Assembly: GCA_002423895.1 (NCBI GenBank)
Contig: DIOL01000035.1
Span: 1,659 to 65,658 of the forward strand
Direction of reading: 5' to 3'
DNA from: Bacteroidales bacterium UBA5515
GTDB lineage: Bacteria > Bacteroidota > Bacteroidia > Bacteroidales > P3
Length of the DNA: 64,000 nt
The position numbers were made by a program, and so were the translations under genes. Below are positions 1 to 8,193 of this stretch, piece by piece. Under the pieces are notes generated by a model. The model was not told the DNA's origin, did no database searches, and saw nothing but the letters and a program-made list of their open reading frames with translations. Each line of letters starts with the position of its first letter. Position 1 is the stretch's first letter.

Positions 1-1456
1 AAATTATTAGTAGGCTCATCTAAGATAATCAAGTCTGTAAATTTGTTAGATATTATCATACAACACATACATAAACGCATTTTTTCTCCTCCACTCAATT
101 CTTTACATTTTTTATCCCATTGATTACTTGTAAACAAAGCTCTTGTTAACTGATGTTTCACTTCAAAATCCTTTAAATTATTTTGATTATGTTTTTGAGC
201 TATTTCCAAAATGCTATATTCGTTGTTCAGTATTGAATAATCCTGATCTAAATACCAATAATTAAATTCAGCATTTTCTATCTTTCCACATGAAGGAAGG
301 ATTTGTTTTGTGATTAACTTTATTAAAGTAGTTTTACCACTTGCATTATTACCAATAATATGTATTCTTTCTCCACTGTAAAGTTCAAAGTCTATTAAAG
401 AAGACCATAAAAATTTATTATCTTCAAATGACTTGTTTATTCCTTTTGCACTTATTAATAATTTTCCTTTATGAAGTTTAGAGTATTCAAATTCAAACTT
501 TAATTTATTCAGTAATTCTCTTTGCTCTTGAACCTGTTTTAATTTATCAATATTATCACTGATAATTTTATCATGTTTTTCTTTTAGTTTTGCTTGTGTG
601 TTTTCTCCTCTATTTACTGTTGTTTTTTTAAGAATTCTAACCTCTACATTCTTTTTACTTCCCTGAGATTGTCTTTTTGCTTGTCTTTGAATTATCTCTC
701 TGGCTTTTTTCTGAGCTTCATTGACTTTCTTTTTCTCATAATTGATTTCATTTATAATAGCATTATCTTCTATCTCTTTTTGATTTTCATAGAAAGAGTA
801 GTTACCACCATAAAGATTGATGCCATTATGTGATATTTCATACATTGCTTCTAATTGGTTAAGCAGAGTTATATCATGACTTACTACAAGCATTGTAGCT
901 TTTGTTTGCTCGATATAATTATAAAGTAATTCTCTGCTTGATAAATCAAGATGATTGGTAGGTTCATCAAATAAAATAATTTTAGGATTAAAAATGTTTA
1001 GTTTAGATAAATATACTTTGATTCTTTCTCCTCCGCTTAATTGACTGATTTCAGTGTTAAGATTTAAATATGATAACCCCCAGTAACTTAAAGCAATTTC
1101 ACATTTAGTTTCAATATCCCAATCGTCTTCAAGAATATCGAAATCTGTTTGAGATATACTCCCATTGGCAATTGCATTTAAAGCTACAATTTTTTTATCA
1201 ACGCCAAGCATATTGGCAACATTTGAAAAATTGCTTTCAATCAGTTGTGGAATATAAACAGGTTTGGAGCCTAAATAAATATCTCCTGAAACAGGTTTCA
1301 AGTAACCTGCAATTAGTTTTAATAATGTAGATTTTCCTCTTCCATTATTACCAACTAAGCCGCATTTAGAATTATTATTTATAGATAAACTTAAATGTTC
1401 AAATATATTTTTTTGATTTGGATAGTGATATGACAAATCACTTATAATTATACTCA
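1..1456 (-). CDS. ABC-F family ATP-binding protein (3' end outside the window)
   Basis: The frame opens with ATG at 1456 and runs off the left edge, giving about 485 residues. Two ATP-binding cassettes are visible with no membrane segments. The first has a P-loop reading GNNGRGKST, signature LSGGE and Walker B followed by DEPTNH. A lysine/glutamate-rich linker follows. The second has GNNASGKT, LSGGEK and ILDEPTN at the edge. This is the ABC-F layout: soluble ribosome-associated ATPases that act on translation, some of which protect ribosomes from antibiotics. Resistance cannot be told from housekeeping function here because no specific subfamily was recognised. A strong promoter and a structured leader of about 120 nt precede it, consistent with attenuation-type control seen in some resistance ABC-F genes. 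Confidence 0.9.
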
Positions 1457-1472
1457 TAATAAATAATTAAAT

Positions 1473-1540
1473 TTACCTCGAAAAGGTAAGGTTAAACCGA
1501 ATAAATTAAAACTTTTCTTGTGGAGTCGGTTTATTAAACC
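1473..1540 (-). promoter_or_regulatory. Structured leader of the ABC-F gene, possible attenuator
   Basis: Read on the minus strand, the transcript contains overlapping stems. GGTTT/AAACC lies at 1528-1540. An 8-bp stem TAAACCGA/TCGGTTTA pairs 1526-1533 with 1493-1500. TTACC/GGTAA lies at 1473-1489, just before the ATG. The first two share bases and are mutually exclusive. That is the arrangement expected of an attenuator, though no leader peptide was established. Confidence 0.45.
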
Positions 1541-1586
1541 AACATTTAATTATTTTTCTTCATAAGAGTATTCTTTTTTATTTCTG

Positions 1587-1617
1587 CAAAGATATAAATA
1601 TTTATTATAATGCCAAA
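1587..1617 (-). promoter_or_regulatory. Bacteroidetes-type promoter of the ABC-F gene
   Basis: On the minus strand TTTG (1614-1617) is separated by exactly 19 bases from TATCTTTG (1587-1594). This matches the Bacteroidetes -33/-7 consensus. Transcription would start near 1580, leaving a leader of about 120 nt. Confidence 0.75.
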
Positions 1618-1661
1618 AAAATAATTAGTTGAGCTTGAAAAACATATTTGCTAATAAATAT

Positions 1662-2828
1662 TTACTGAAATGAATATTCCTTATCATCCATCAATAATAT
1701 TTTAAATTCATCTATTTCTTTTAGTTCGTCAAATGTCTTAATTTCTTTATTGGTTTCTCTCTTATCTGTAAATTCTGATTCAGAAAAGTAAACATTATTG
1801 ATATTGAATAATCCCTTGTATTCATTTATTCCTTCTTCAACAATATATTCCTTTTTTATTTTTTCAAATCCTTCTTTTGGTATTATTTCCATTATACTTT
1901 TTTGAAATACATTATTTATAAGATATTTACCATTATATTTTGTATAGTTGTGTACTGAATAAACTTTATGAATTTTAGACTTATAATATAAGCCATTAAA
2001 GAACTTTTCATTAGCATTCATGTCAATTATAACTTCTATTTTAGTAATTGTAAAATCATTACAATTAATAAAAAATTTAGTGATGCGAGGATTAACTCTA
2101 ACATAAAAAGGAATAATAACCGGTTTATTATTTTTGTTATTCATAGTTATAATATAAGACGATTCATTATTGCTATCATATACAATATCCATACTATACT
2201 CAAAACTATTAAGGATTGATTTTAAATAATCCATTTGTGTTACAAAATCTATCTGTTTAATATTAAATTCTGATGCCCCACTATTGATAGTTTGCATATT
2301 GCTATACAAAGGTTTGATTTCAAGATTATGATCGTCATATCCTTTATGTTTATATATTCCTTTTAGATTGTTCATGAAGAAAACACTATCTTTATTTATC
2401 CCTATTTGATTATACGAAACATCTAAATAAATATTAGAAGTATAATAGTTATCATCTATTCTTTTTAAAGCTTCTTTAATAACGGCCTTTGCAGTCATTC
2501 CTGTTATTGTTACTTCTGAAAGAGTTCTTGCCTGAGGAGTTAATCTGATTATTTTGGTTTTTGAAAGTTCTTCAAAACTAAGTTTTTTAGATTTATATCC
2601 AATACAACTAAAAACAAGATTATTATTAACTTTAATATTTGAAATAGAAAAGAAACCTCTGTCATCTGTAATTGTTCCAAGAGGTTTTCCTTCAACTCCA
2701 ATATTTACAAAAGGGATAGATTCTTTTGTTTTTTCATCAATTACTTTTCCTTGAAAACTGTTTTTCTGTGAAAAAGATAGGATTGGAAAAAGCAACAATA
2801 TACTAACAATCAATAGTGAGTTTTTCAT
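1662..2828 (-). CDS. Exported protein with carboxypeptidase-regulatory-like N-terminal domain
   Basis: 388 residues with a signal peptide (about 1-20). An Ig-like carboxypeptidase-D regulatory domain follows (about 24-110), with the usual run of GKVIDEKTKESIPFVNI, a glycine-rich turn, then a beta-rich body without a recognised domain. Such domains occur at the N-terminus of outer-membrane and surface proteins of Bacteroidetes. No TonB-dependent barrel is present. It is a paralogue of the 400-residue protein at 14609-15811: both share the domain order, length and the VTI-G junction near residue 105. Its substrate or partner is unknown. It has its own promoter at 2883-2913 and ends 200 bases short of the ABC-F start. 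Confidence 0.75.
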   Translation of the reverse strand: MKNSLLIVSILLLFPILSFSQKNSFQGKVIDEKTKESIPFVNIGVEGKPLGTITDDRGFFSISNIKVNNNLVFSCIGYKSKKLSFEELSKTKIIRLTPQARTLSEVTITGMTAKAVIKEALKRIDDNYYTSNIYLDVSYNQIGINKDSVFFMNNLKGIYKHKGYDDHNLEIKPLYSNMQTINSGASEFNIKQIDFVTQMDYLKSILNSFEYSMDIVYDSNNESSYIITMNNKNNKPVIIPFYVRVNPRITKFFINCNDFTITKIEVIIDMNANEKFFNGLYYKSKIHKVYSVHNYTKYNGKYLINNVFQKSIMEIIPKEGFEKIKKEYIVEEGINEYKGLFNINNVYFSESEFTDKRETNKEIKTFDELKEIDEFKILLMDDKEYSFQ

Positions 2829-2882
2829 ATATTTATATCTAAAAATGGTAATGTAATATATTTATAACTTAAATACTAACTG

Positions 2883-2913
2883 CAAACTTACTTAGATATT
2901 TTAAAGATGCAAA
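2883..2913 (-). promoter_or_regulatory. Bacteroidetes-type promoter of the 1662-2828 gene
   Basis: Minus-strand TTTG at 2910-2913, a 19-base spacer, then TAAGTTTG at 2883-2890. The start codon lies about 48 bases beyond the predicted start point. Confidence 0.75.
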
Positions 2914-2949
2914 ATTATTTGGAATATATTTTTAAACCACTTCTCCCAA

Positions 2950-2987
2950 CAAAAAAAACTCCAAGAGATAAGGAGTTCTCTTGGAGT
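2950..2987 (-). terminator. Rho-independent terminator after hydG
   Basis: A perfect 10-bp stem ACTCCAAGAG/CTCTTGGAGT (2958-2967 with 2978-2987). On the minus strand it is followed by eight T residues. It lies about 60 bases past the hydG stop. Confidence 0.9.
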
Positions 2988-3049
2988 TTAAATCAACTTT
3001 TAGGAGGAAAGTTAATTTTTTGAAGGTATATCGTTACAAATCTATTTCT

Positions 3050-4456
3050 TTAAAAATACAAGTCTCTTTGACCGTTGTGAATGTTTTGAAGATTTTCTTC
3101 AATTTTCTTTTGAAGTTGTGGTTTTGGAACTTCATTCTTCATTTTTTCGATTAATGCCAATCCTTTTCTCTTGGTTTCTTCTGATGCGAAGTCTTCAAGA
3201 TATTCCTGGAAGGTAAACATAGCATTTGGCAAGCAGAATTCTTTTATCAAACCTGGTTTGGCTAAATCCATAAAGTCGTGTCCAACTCTACCTTTACGAT
3301 AACAACCTGTGCAGAATGAAGGAATATAACCAGCATCTGCCAATGAAGAAATTACTTCATCCAATGTTCTGTGGTCACCAGTTGAGAATTGAGTTCCAGT
3401 TCCTTCTTCATCATGTGCATAAGAGCCAGGATTGGTTTTAGAAGCAGCTGAAACTTGGCTGACTCCATATTTAATTAATTCATTTCTCATTTGGTCGTTT
3501 TCTCTTGTTGAAAGAATAATACCAGTGTAAGGAAGTGCGATACGAATAATGGCAACAAGCTTTTTGAAATCATCATCACTTACTGGTGAAGGAATGTTTT
3601 CGGCAGTAGGAGCTCCAACAGCTGGTTCCATTCTTGGAACAGAAACAGTGTGAGGTCCACATCCATAAGCTCTTTCAAGATGGTTGGCATGTTCAATCAT
3701 TGCCAACACTTCAAATCTGTAATCTATCAATCCCAATAAAGCACCAATCCCAACATCATCAACACCGCCTTCCATTGCTCTATCCATAACAGTTAAACGA
3801 TAAAGATAATCAGCCTTTGGTGTTCCTTTTGGATGGAATTGTTCATACATTACTTCATCGTAGGTTTCCTGGAAACAAACATAAGTACCAATCTTTTCAG
3901 CTTTAAGTCTTGCAAAGTCGTTAACTTCCATTGGAGCAAGTTCAACATTAATTCTTCTTACATAATCTTTTCCATCTCTTTCTCTAACTCCATAAGTTGT
4001 TCTAAGAGCTTCAATCATATAATCAGTACCATTATAATTGTTTTCTCCACAAATCAAAAGCACTCTTTTATGTCCTTGTTTCAATAGGGCAGAAGTTTCC
4101 TGTGCAATTTCATCCATTGTTAAAATCTTTCTCTTAATTTGATGATTATCTTTTCGGAAAGAACAATAGGTGCAATTGTTTACACATACATTTCCAGTAT
4201 ATAAAGGAGCAAACAAAACTAATCGCTTGCCATAAATATCTTCTTTAATGATTTTAGCAGTTTCCATAATCTTATGGATTTGTGCTTTGTCTTCCACTCT
4301 AAGTAATGCTCCAACATCTCCCAATCCAATTCCTTTAAGTTTAAGGGCTTGGTTTAATATTTCATCAACTTGGCTATCTGTTGGTGCTTCTCCTTCAATT
4401 ATTGAATAAAGTTTATCTCTATCAATAAAGTTCTTGTGTCTTTCTGCTATATTCAT
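3050..4456 (-). CDS. hydG: [FeFe]-hydrogenase maturase HydG, radical SAM tyrosine lyase
   Basis: 468 residues, the normal HydG length. HydG cleaves tyrosine to supply CO and cyanide for the hydrogenase H-cluster. The radical SAM cluster motif is C91-x3-C95-x2-C98. The diagnostic C-terminal second-cluster motif C-x2-C-x22-C is present in the region reading SFCTGCYRKGRVGH, and it separates HydG from the related ThiH. It forms a two-gene operon with the small ACT-like protein upstream (20-base gap) and ends in a strong terminator. HydE, HydF and the hydrogenase itself are not in the window, so they must lie elsewhere. The gene implies hydrogen production or oxidation. Confidence 0.95.
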   Translation of the reverse strand: MNIAERHKNFIDRDKLYSIIEGEAPTDSQVDEILNQALKLKGIGLGDVGALLRVEDKAQIHKIMETAKIIKEDIYGKRLVLFAPLYTGNVCVNNCTYCSFRKDNHQIKRKILTMDEIAQETSALLKQGHKRVLLICGENNYNGTDYMIEALRTTYGVRERDGKDYVRRINVELAPMEVNDFARLKAEKIGTYVCFQETYDEVMYEQFHPKGTPKADYLYRLTVMDRAMEGGVDDVGIGALLGLIDYRFEVLAMIEHANHLERAYGCGPHTVSVPRMEPAVGAPTAENIPSPVSDDDFKKLVAIIRIALPYTGIILSTRENDQMRNELIKYGVSQVSAASKTNPGSYAHDEEGTGTQFSTGDHRTLDEVISSLADAGYIPSFCTGCYRKGRVGHDFMDLAKPGLIKEFCLPNAMFTFQEYLEDFASEETKRKGLALIEKMKNEVPKPQLQKKIEENLQNIHNGQRDLYF

Positions 4457-4476
4457 ATCTTTGTTTATTAATTTTT

Positions 4477-4731
4477 TTATCTGTTATTTCCCTTAGCCAA
4501 AATAGATTTCACTTCAACGTTTTCCAATCTACCCAACTTTCCTGTTAGAGCATTGATTTCGTTGCTTGTTGATTCAATAACTAAGGTGATTATGTGCAAA
4601 CCTTTATCTAAAAGAGGTAAGCCCTGACGAGCCAAAATGGAATCAGAATACTCTGACAATAAACTATTGACAGTAGAAGCTACCGCTTTATCATAAATAA
4701 CAATTGAGATTGTTCCAATTCTCTTTTCCAT
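4477..4731 (-). CDS. Iron-only hydrogenase system regulator (TM1266-like, ACT-like fold)
   Basis: 84 residues, matching the family of small ACT/NikR-C-like proteins found beside [FeFe]-hydrogenase maturation genes. The opening KRIGTISIVIYDK and the middle HIITLVIEST are characteristic. The family is assumed to be regulatory, but no DNA-binding domain is visible and its mechanism is unproven. It is the first gene of the operon with hydG, read from the promoter at 4847-4874 with a leader of about 110 nt. The genomic pairing with hydG strongly supports the call. Confidence 0.85.
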   Translation of the reverse strand: MEKRIGTISIVIYDKAVASTVNSLLSEYSDSILARQGLPLLDKGLHIITLVIESTSNEINALTGKLGRLENVEVKSILAKGNNR

Positions 4732-4846
4732 TAGTCCTGCTTTTGGATTAGATTAATAAATATTTTTGTTTAATAGATTGATTTTACTCGCTTTGCGAAA
4801 GAGTTCCATAAATGAAAGTCTTATCACTCAGGTTTCAAATACGCTG

Positions 4847-4874
4847 CAAAGATACAAAAGATTTCTTTAATCAA
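4847..4874 (-). promoter_or_regulatory. Promoter of the regulator-hydG operon
   Basis: Minus-strand TATCTTTG (4847-4854) preceded 17 bases upstream by TTG (4872-4874). The -7 box is a full match to the Bacteroidetes consensus. The spacing is slightly short. Confidence 0.6.
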
Positions 4875-5023
4875 TTATTTTTAAGTAGAAAAATTGTTAA
4901 AAGCTTCATTAAACTCAATCTCTTGCTTATTTCTGATAAATAATAAAGACCTTTAACCAGAAAATCAAAGATTTAAACTAACGAAATGCCGTTTAGAAAA
5001 ATTTTTGCTTGATATAAAACTGA

Positions 5024-5126
5024 TATAATGCCATTAAATGATAAGTATAATGCCATTATACTTCCCATATAATGCCATTAAACCATCAATATAATGGCAT
5101 TATACCGAGAATATAATGGCATTATA
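5024..5126. repeat. Dyad-repeat array R1: five units at exactly 22-bp pitch
   Basis: Fills the 4732-5213 gap between tandem minus-strand genes. Unit starts are 5024, 5046, 5068, 5090 and 5112. Units 1-3 read TATAATGCCATTA(TA). Units 4-5 are the reverse complement, TATAATGGCATTATA. Spacers of about 7 bp differ from one another, so this is not a simple tandem duplication. The rest of the gap is AT-rich with only the hydG-operon promoter. A TCCTTATAAA box follows at 5179-5188. Confidence 0.95.
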
Positions 5127-5213
5127 CTAAAATTAAACTTCGTTTGATAAGATTTAGATAAGGATTTCTGACATGTATTCCTTATAAATCAGCTTTATAA
5201 ATTGAGGGAAATT

Positions 5214-6434
5214 CTATTTCTCCCTAATTCGAATAACATTAACAAGAGTATCTTTCTTTGTCAGGGTGATGCCATGAGAGGAGTAAAGCATGTTTTTCTT
5301 TTCTTCAAAGGTTTTTTGTTTGTAAAGACGGTTAAAATCTACCCAAACAATATTATTTGAAACTCCTTTTTGAGGTATTATTGTTGGAGTTTCTTCTCTT
5401 GATGCTATTGTGCCTCTTGAAAGCTCACTACATAAAGCAAATACAGATGTTTTAAAAAGTGGATCTTTGCTTTCCCAATCCTCACCCTTATCAATTATCT
5501 TATCCCAATCTTTTACATTAAGAACATAAACCTCACGTTTCTCTTTTATAGTATCAATCTTTAAGTCTGTATATTTACACAAATCGTCAATAACCGATTT
5601 ATAATCAATAAAACTATTTGTGTCTTTTTGTTTTACAAGCAAATCATAGTTTCTGAAACTTAAAATTTCATTTTGCTTAATCCAATATGTTTTAGTGTCA
5701 TAAGCTCCAATTAGTCTTTCAGCAATAGAACCAAGTGTTGTGTTTTTAAAACTAATTGTTTCTCTTCCAAGTGTATTTGTTTTAACGGAATTATTGCCCC
5801 ATTCCATAGTTGTATTAGTAAAAGTGGCTTTATAAGTTTTTCCTTCAAAATTAATTGGTTTATCGGAATTAAAAAATAATCCCAGAGTAGCAATAGCAAC
5901 AAAATTATTTAAAGCATGTGCAATTATGGAGGTGAGAAGATTAAATCTTAGTGTAAGATAGGAGCAAAACAAACCAATCCCAACATATTGAGGGAATGAG
6001 AGGAAGAAACTCATAGGTTGAAGGTTGCCATAATGCAAAGATGCAAAGGTTATTGAACTTAGAATAAGAAAAGAGTATAACCTGAGTTTGGGTTTGTCTT
6101 TCAGGAAAAAGATTATTAATAAGAATAGTACTGAGTATATAATTCCTCCATAAACATTGATTATTAAAACATATACAGTAGAAACTGCAAAACTAATCCA
6201 AATCCATGCTTTTCTTTTACATGCCCATGAACGGAAAGCAATTTCTTCTGTAATTGGTGCAAAAATCACTGTAAGAAAGAGAACTAATCCCAGAGGTAAG
6301 TTGAAAAGGAACTTATAAATAGGATCATTAAATACATCTTGTTCTTTGTCAAAAAGTGTTCTAAGTAAAACTCCCAAAGCTATTAGGCAAAGAGATATGA
6401 CCAATAAATAACGATAGTTTTTCTTTAAGTTCAT
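5214..6434 (-). CDS. CPBP-family intramembrane metalloprotease-like protein with a C-terminal soluble extension
   Basis: 406 residues. The N-terminal 200 residues are a multi-pass membrane domain with all three CPBP (CaaX protease/bacteriocin-processing) motifs: E63-E64-x3-R68, F130-x3-H134 and H173-x3-N177. Family members cleave within membranes or modify exported peptides, but the substrate here is unknown. Residues about 200-406 form an unusual soluble tail of beta/alpha character. Around residues 230-300 it faintly recalls the small STN/DUF3738-like domains of Bacteroidetes surface proteins; this is a guess. The promoter region is a near copy of the one in front of the next gene upstream. 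Array R1 lies just past its stop. Confidence 0.75.
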   Translation of the reverse strand: MNLKKNYRYLLVISLCLIALGVLLRTLFDKEQDVFNDPIYKFLFNLPLGLVLFLTVIFAPITEEIAFRSWACKRKAWIWISFAVSTVYVLIINVYGGIIYSVLFLLIIFFLKDKPKLRLYSFLILSSITFASLHYGNLQPMSFFLSFPQYVGIGLFCSYLTLRFNLLTSIIAHALNNFVAIATLGLFFNSDKPINFEGKTYKATFTNTTMEWGNNSVKTNTLGRETISFKNTTLGSIAERLIGAYDTKTYWIKQNEILSFRNYDLLVKQKDTNSFIDYKSVIDDLCKYTDLKIDTIKEKREVYVLNVKDWDKIIDKGEDWESKDPLFKTSVFALCSELSRGTIASREETPTIIPQKGVSNNIVWVDFNRLYKQKTFEEKKNMLYSSHGITLTKKDTLVNVIRIREK

Positions 6435-6456
6435 GGTTTTTATTGATTAATTATTA

Positions 6457-6520
6457 TTTTCCAGCAAAGATATATATTTTATTTTAAAAGAAGTATTTAA
6501 TGATAATTTTAAATCAAAAA
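6457..6520 (-). repeat. Promoter-region duplication, copy 1
   Basis: On the minus strand this contains TATCTTTG (6465-6472) followed by GCTGGAAAAT. The same block, with similar AT-rich sequence upstream, recurs at 6898-6960. Both copies sit just in front of a gene, so the two adjacent genes carry duplicated promoters. Confidence 0.7.
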
Positions 6521-6534
6521 ACCATATAATGTTT

Positions 6535-6876
6535 CTAATTCTCTTTTTCTAAGTCTTTAAGTGCTTTCTTGTTTGATTTTCTTGATGTAAATACAAAGAA
6601 AAGGAATGTAAGAGGGAAGAATTTAATTGTATATGGAGTTCCCATTTCTTTTTCGTAATCAAAATAACCATAAATGCAGATTGAATAATAGATAACAATA
6701 TACGACAAAATAAATATAAGTAAAAACCTGCTTATCTTAATGTTTTGTTTAATGGCTTGAACTGGATTTTGTAGTTTTTTGTAATACTTATTGTAAGGGA
6801 AATAGTAGATTACAAAATATAAAGCAAGTACAACTATGCTAATAATAATATCTACTAAGCTAAATTGAATATTCAT
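6535..6876 (-). CDS. Small membrane protein of unknown function
   Basis: 113 residues from the ATG at 6876. A longer reading from a TTG at 6909 would begin inside the promoter -7 box (6907-6914) and is rejected. Three hydrophobic stretches (about 8-28, 52-75 and 82-98 in this numbering) and a lysine-rich tail predict an integral membrane protein. No family recognised. It precedes the CPBP protease by about 100 bases and has a duplicated version of the same promoter, so the two may be co-regulated. Confidence 0.6.
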   Translation of the reverse strand: MNIQFSLVDIIISIVVLALYFVIYYFPYNKYYKKLQNPVQAIKQNIKISRFLLIFILSYIVIYYSICIYGYFDYEKEMGTPYTIKFFPLTFLFFVFTSRKSNKKALKDLEKEN

Positions 6877-6897
6877 ATCTTTTTTTGATTTATTAAT

Positions 6898-6960
6898 ATT
6901 TTCCAGCAAAGATATTGATTTTATTTTAGAAGGAGAGCTTAATGTTAGTTTTTAATGTGT
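6898..6960 (-). repeat. Promoter-region duplication, copy 2
   Basis: Second copy of the block at 6457-6520, with TATCTTTG at 6907-6914 on the minus strand. It places transcription start near 6900 and fixes the downstream start codon at 6876. Confidence 0.7.
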
Positions 6961-7134
6961 AAACCAAAAATAGTATTAAACCCAAAGAGTGTAAATAGTA
7001 TTTAGTATTAATTTCAATTCTGCAAACAATAATAAGGGATAAAAGAAAGGTAAAATCAAGTAAATAACTACAAAAACAAAATCTTAAACTAAATAAACAG
7101 GCTTTCAAACTAATTAAACTTCATTTCAATCTCA

Positions 7135-7239
7135 AAACAATGCCATTGTTTTGTCAAAACAACCGCATTGTTTTAGGCAAACAATGGCATTGTTTTAGTA
7201 AAACAACCGCATTGTTTTGAGTAAACAATGGCATTGTTT
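7135..7239. repeat. Dyad-repeat array R2: five units at exactly 22-bp pitch
   Basis: Lies in the 6877-7424 gap between divergent genes. Unit starts are 7135, 7157, 7179, 7201 and 7223. Units 1, 3 and 5 read AAACAATGSCATTGTTT. Units 2 and 4 read AAACAACCGCATTGTTT, so the two versions alternate. Spacers are five bases and all different. A TCCTTATAAA box follows at 7250-7259. Apart from the duplicated promoter nothing else is seen in the gap. Confidence 0.95.
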
Positions 7240-7424
7240 TTACATCAAGTCCTTATAAAAATATTTTAATACTTGATTTAGTGAGATTAAAGTCTTGATA
7301 AATCAGCTCTATTTCTTGTGTAATTTGATTGTTAAAAGATATATTTGAAAATAGGATAGGAGTTAAGAAATTTTTTCATAATATTGCATTCTATTTAATG
7401 GAAGTTATTTTCTTTAATTAAAGG

Positions 7425-8093
7425 ATGATGATGAAAAACAAAACTTTGATATTAATTTTGATTTGCTTTTTTGCTGTTAACACATTTGCTCAACAATGTG
7501 ATTCATGCAAAAGAGATTTTAAACTTCTATTAATAATAAAAGATAAATCAGAAATAAACTCAACCGATTTGGAAATGAGTTGGGGAATAACAAAGAACCT
7601 ATATTATATTAAATATACAGATTATATAGATAGCGTTTCAAAAGGGACATCTTATGTTTCTCATAGCCTTACAAGAGTATTTTCAGATATATGTTTAATG
7701 GCTGATAGCATGTTAGGAGTTGATTATTATTTTAAATATTTAAGTTTAATAAATGGCTCTTCTGAAGAAGAACGTTCTTTCGCACTTGAAAGAATTTTTG
7801 TTAAATACCCTGTGATTGTTCTTAATAAAATAGGGGACAACAAAGAATGGCTTAATTATTTAACTTGGGGATTTATAAACAATAGATATTATGGAGCTGT
7901 AAATCCATATGAAAAGGAAGATTATTCAGCAATGACTATTTATGAAGATTCTCAGAAACCTATCCTAAATAAAGAGAATTGCAGAAAAATATTCTTTGAA
8001 ACAAATCCAATCTTGAAGACAAAGTATAGTCAATATAGATATCAAATAGATTTTATAATAAATACTGCAATTGATAACTTAAAAGATAATTGA
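7425..8093 (+). CDS. Exported protein of unknown function
   Basis: 222 residues. A signal peptide (about 1-24, ending NTFAQ) is followed by CDSCKRDF, so a CxxC pair lies near the mature N-terminus. The remainder is mixed alpha/beta with no recognised domain. Three consecutive ATG codons open the frame; the first is used here. It is a monocistronic plus-strand gene downstream of array R2 and 100 bases before the alpha/beta hydrolase. Confidence 0.6.
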   Translation: MMMKNKTLILILICFFAVNTFAQQCDSCKRDFKLLLIIKDKSEINSTDLEMSWGITKNLYYIKYTDYIDSVSKGTSYVSHSLTRVFSDICLMADSMLGVDYYFKYLSLINGSSEEERSFALERIFVKYPVIVLNKIGDNKEWLNYLTWGFINNRYYGAVNPYEKEDYSAMTIYEDSQKPILNKENCRKIFFETNPILKTKYSQYRYQIDFIINTAIDNLKDN

Positions 8094-8193
8094 GTAAGTA
8101 AAATATAATAAAGCATTGTATTTTCATAATTGATTAACTTTGCTGAGTGTAATTATAAATAAGAGGATTAAGTGTTTTCTAAAAAATAATAAT

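Noticed and set aside
594..833. 79-residue plus-strand ORF
   Set aside because: Antisense shadow of the ABC-F coding region, whose frame is clearly conserved.
6926..7108. 60-residue minus-strand ORF upstream of the small membrane protein
   Set aside because: It overlaps the duplicated promoter region, has unremarkable hydrophobic composition and no start signal.
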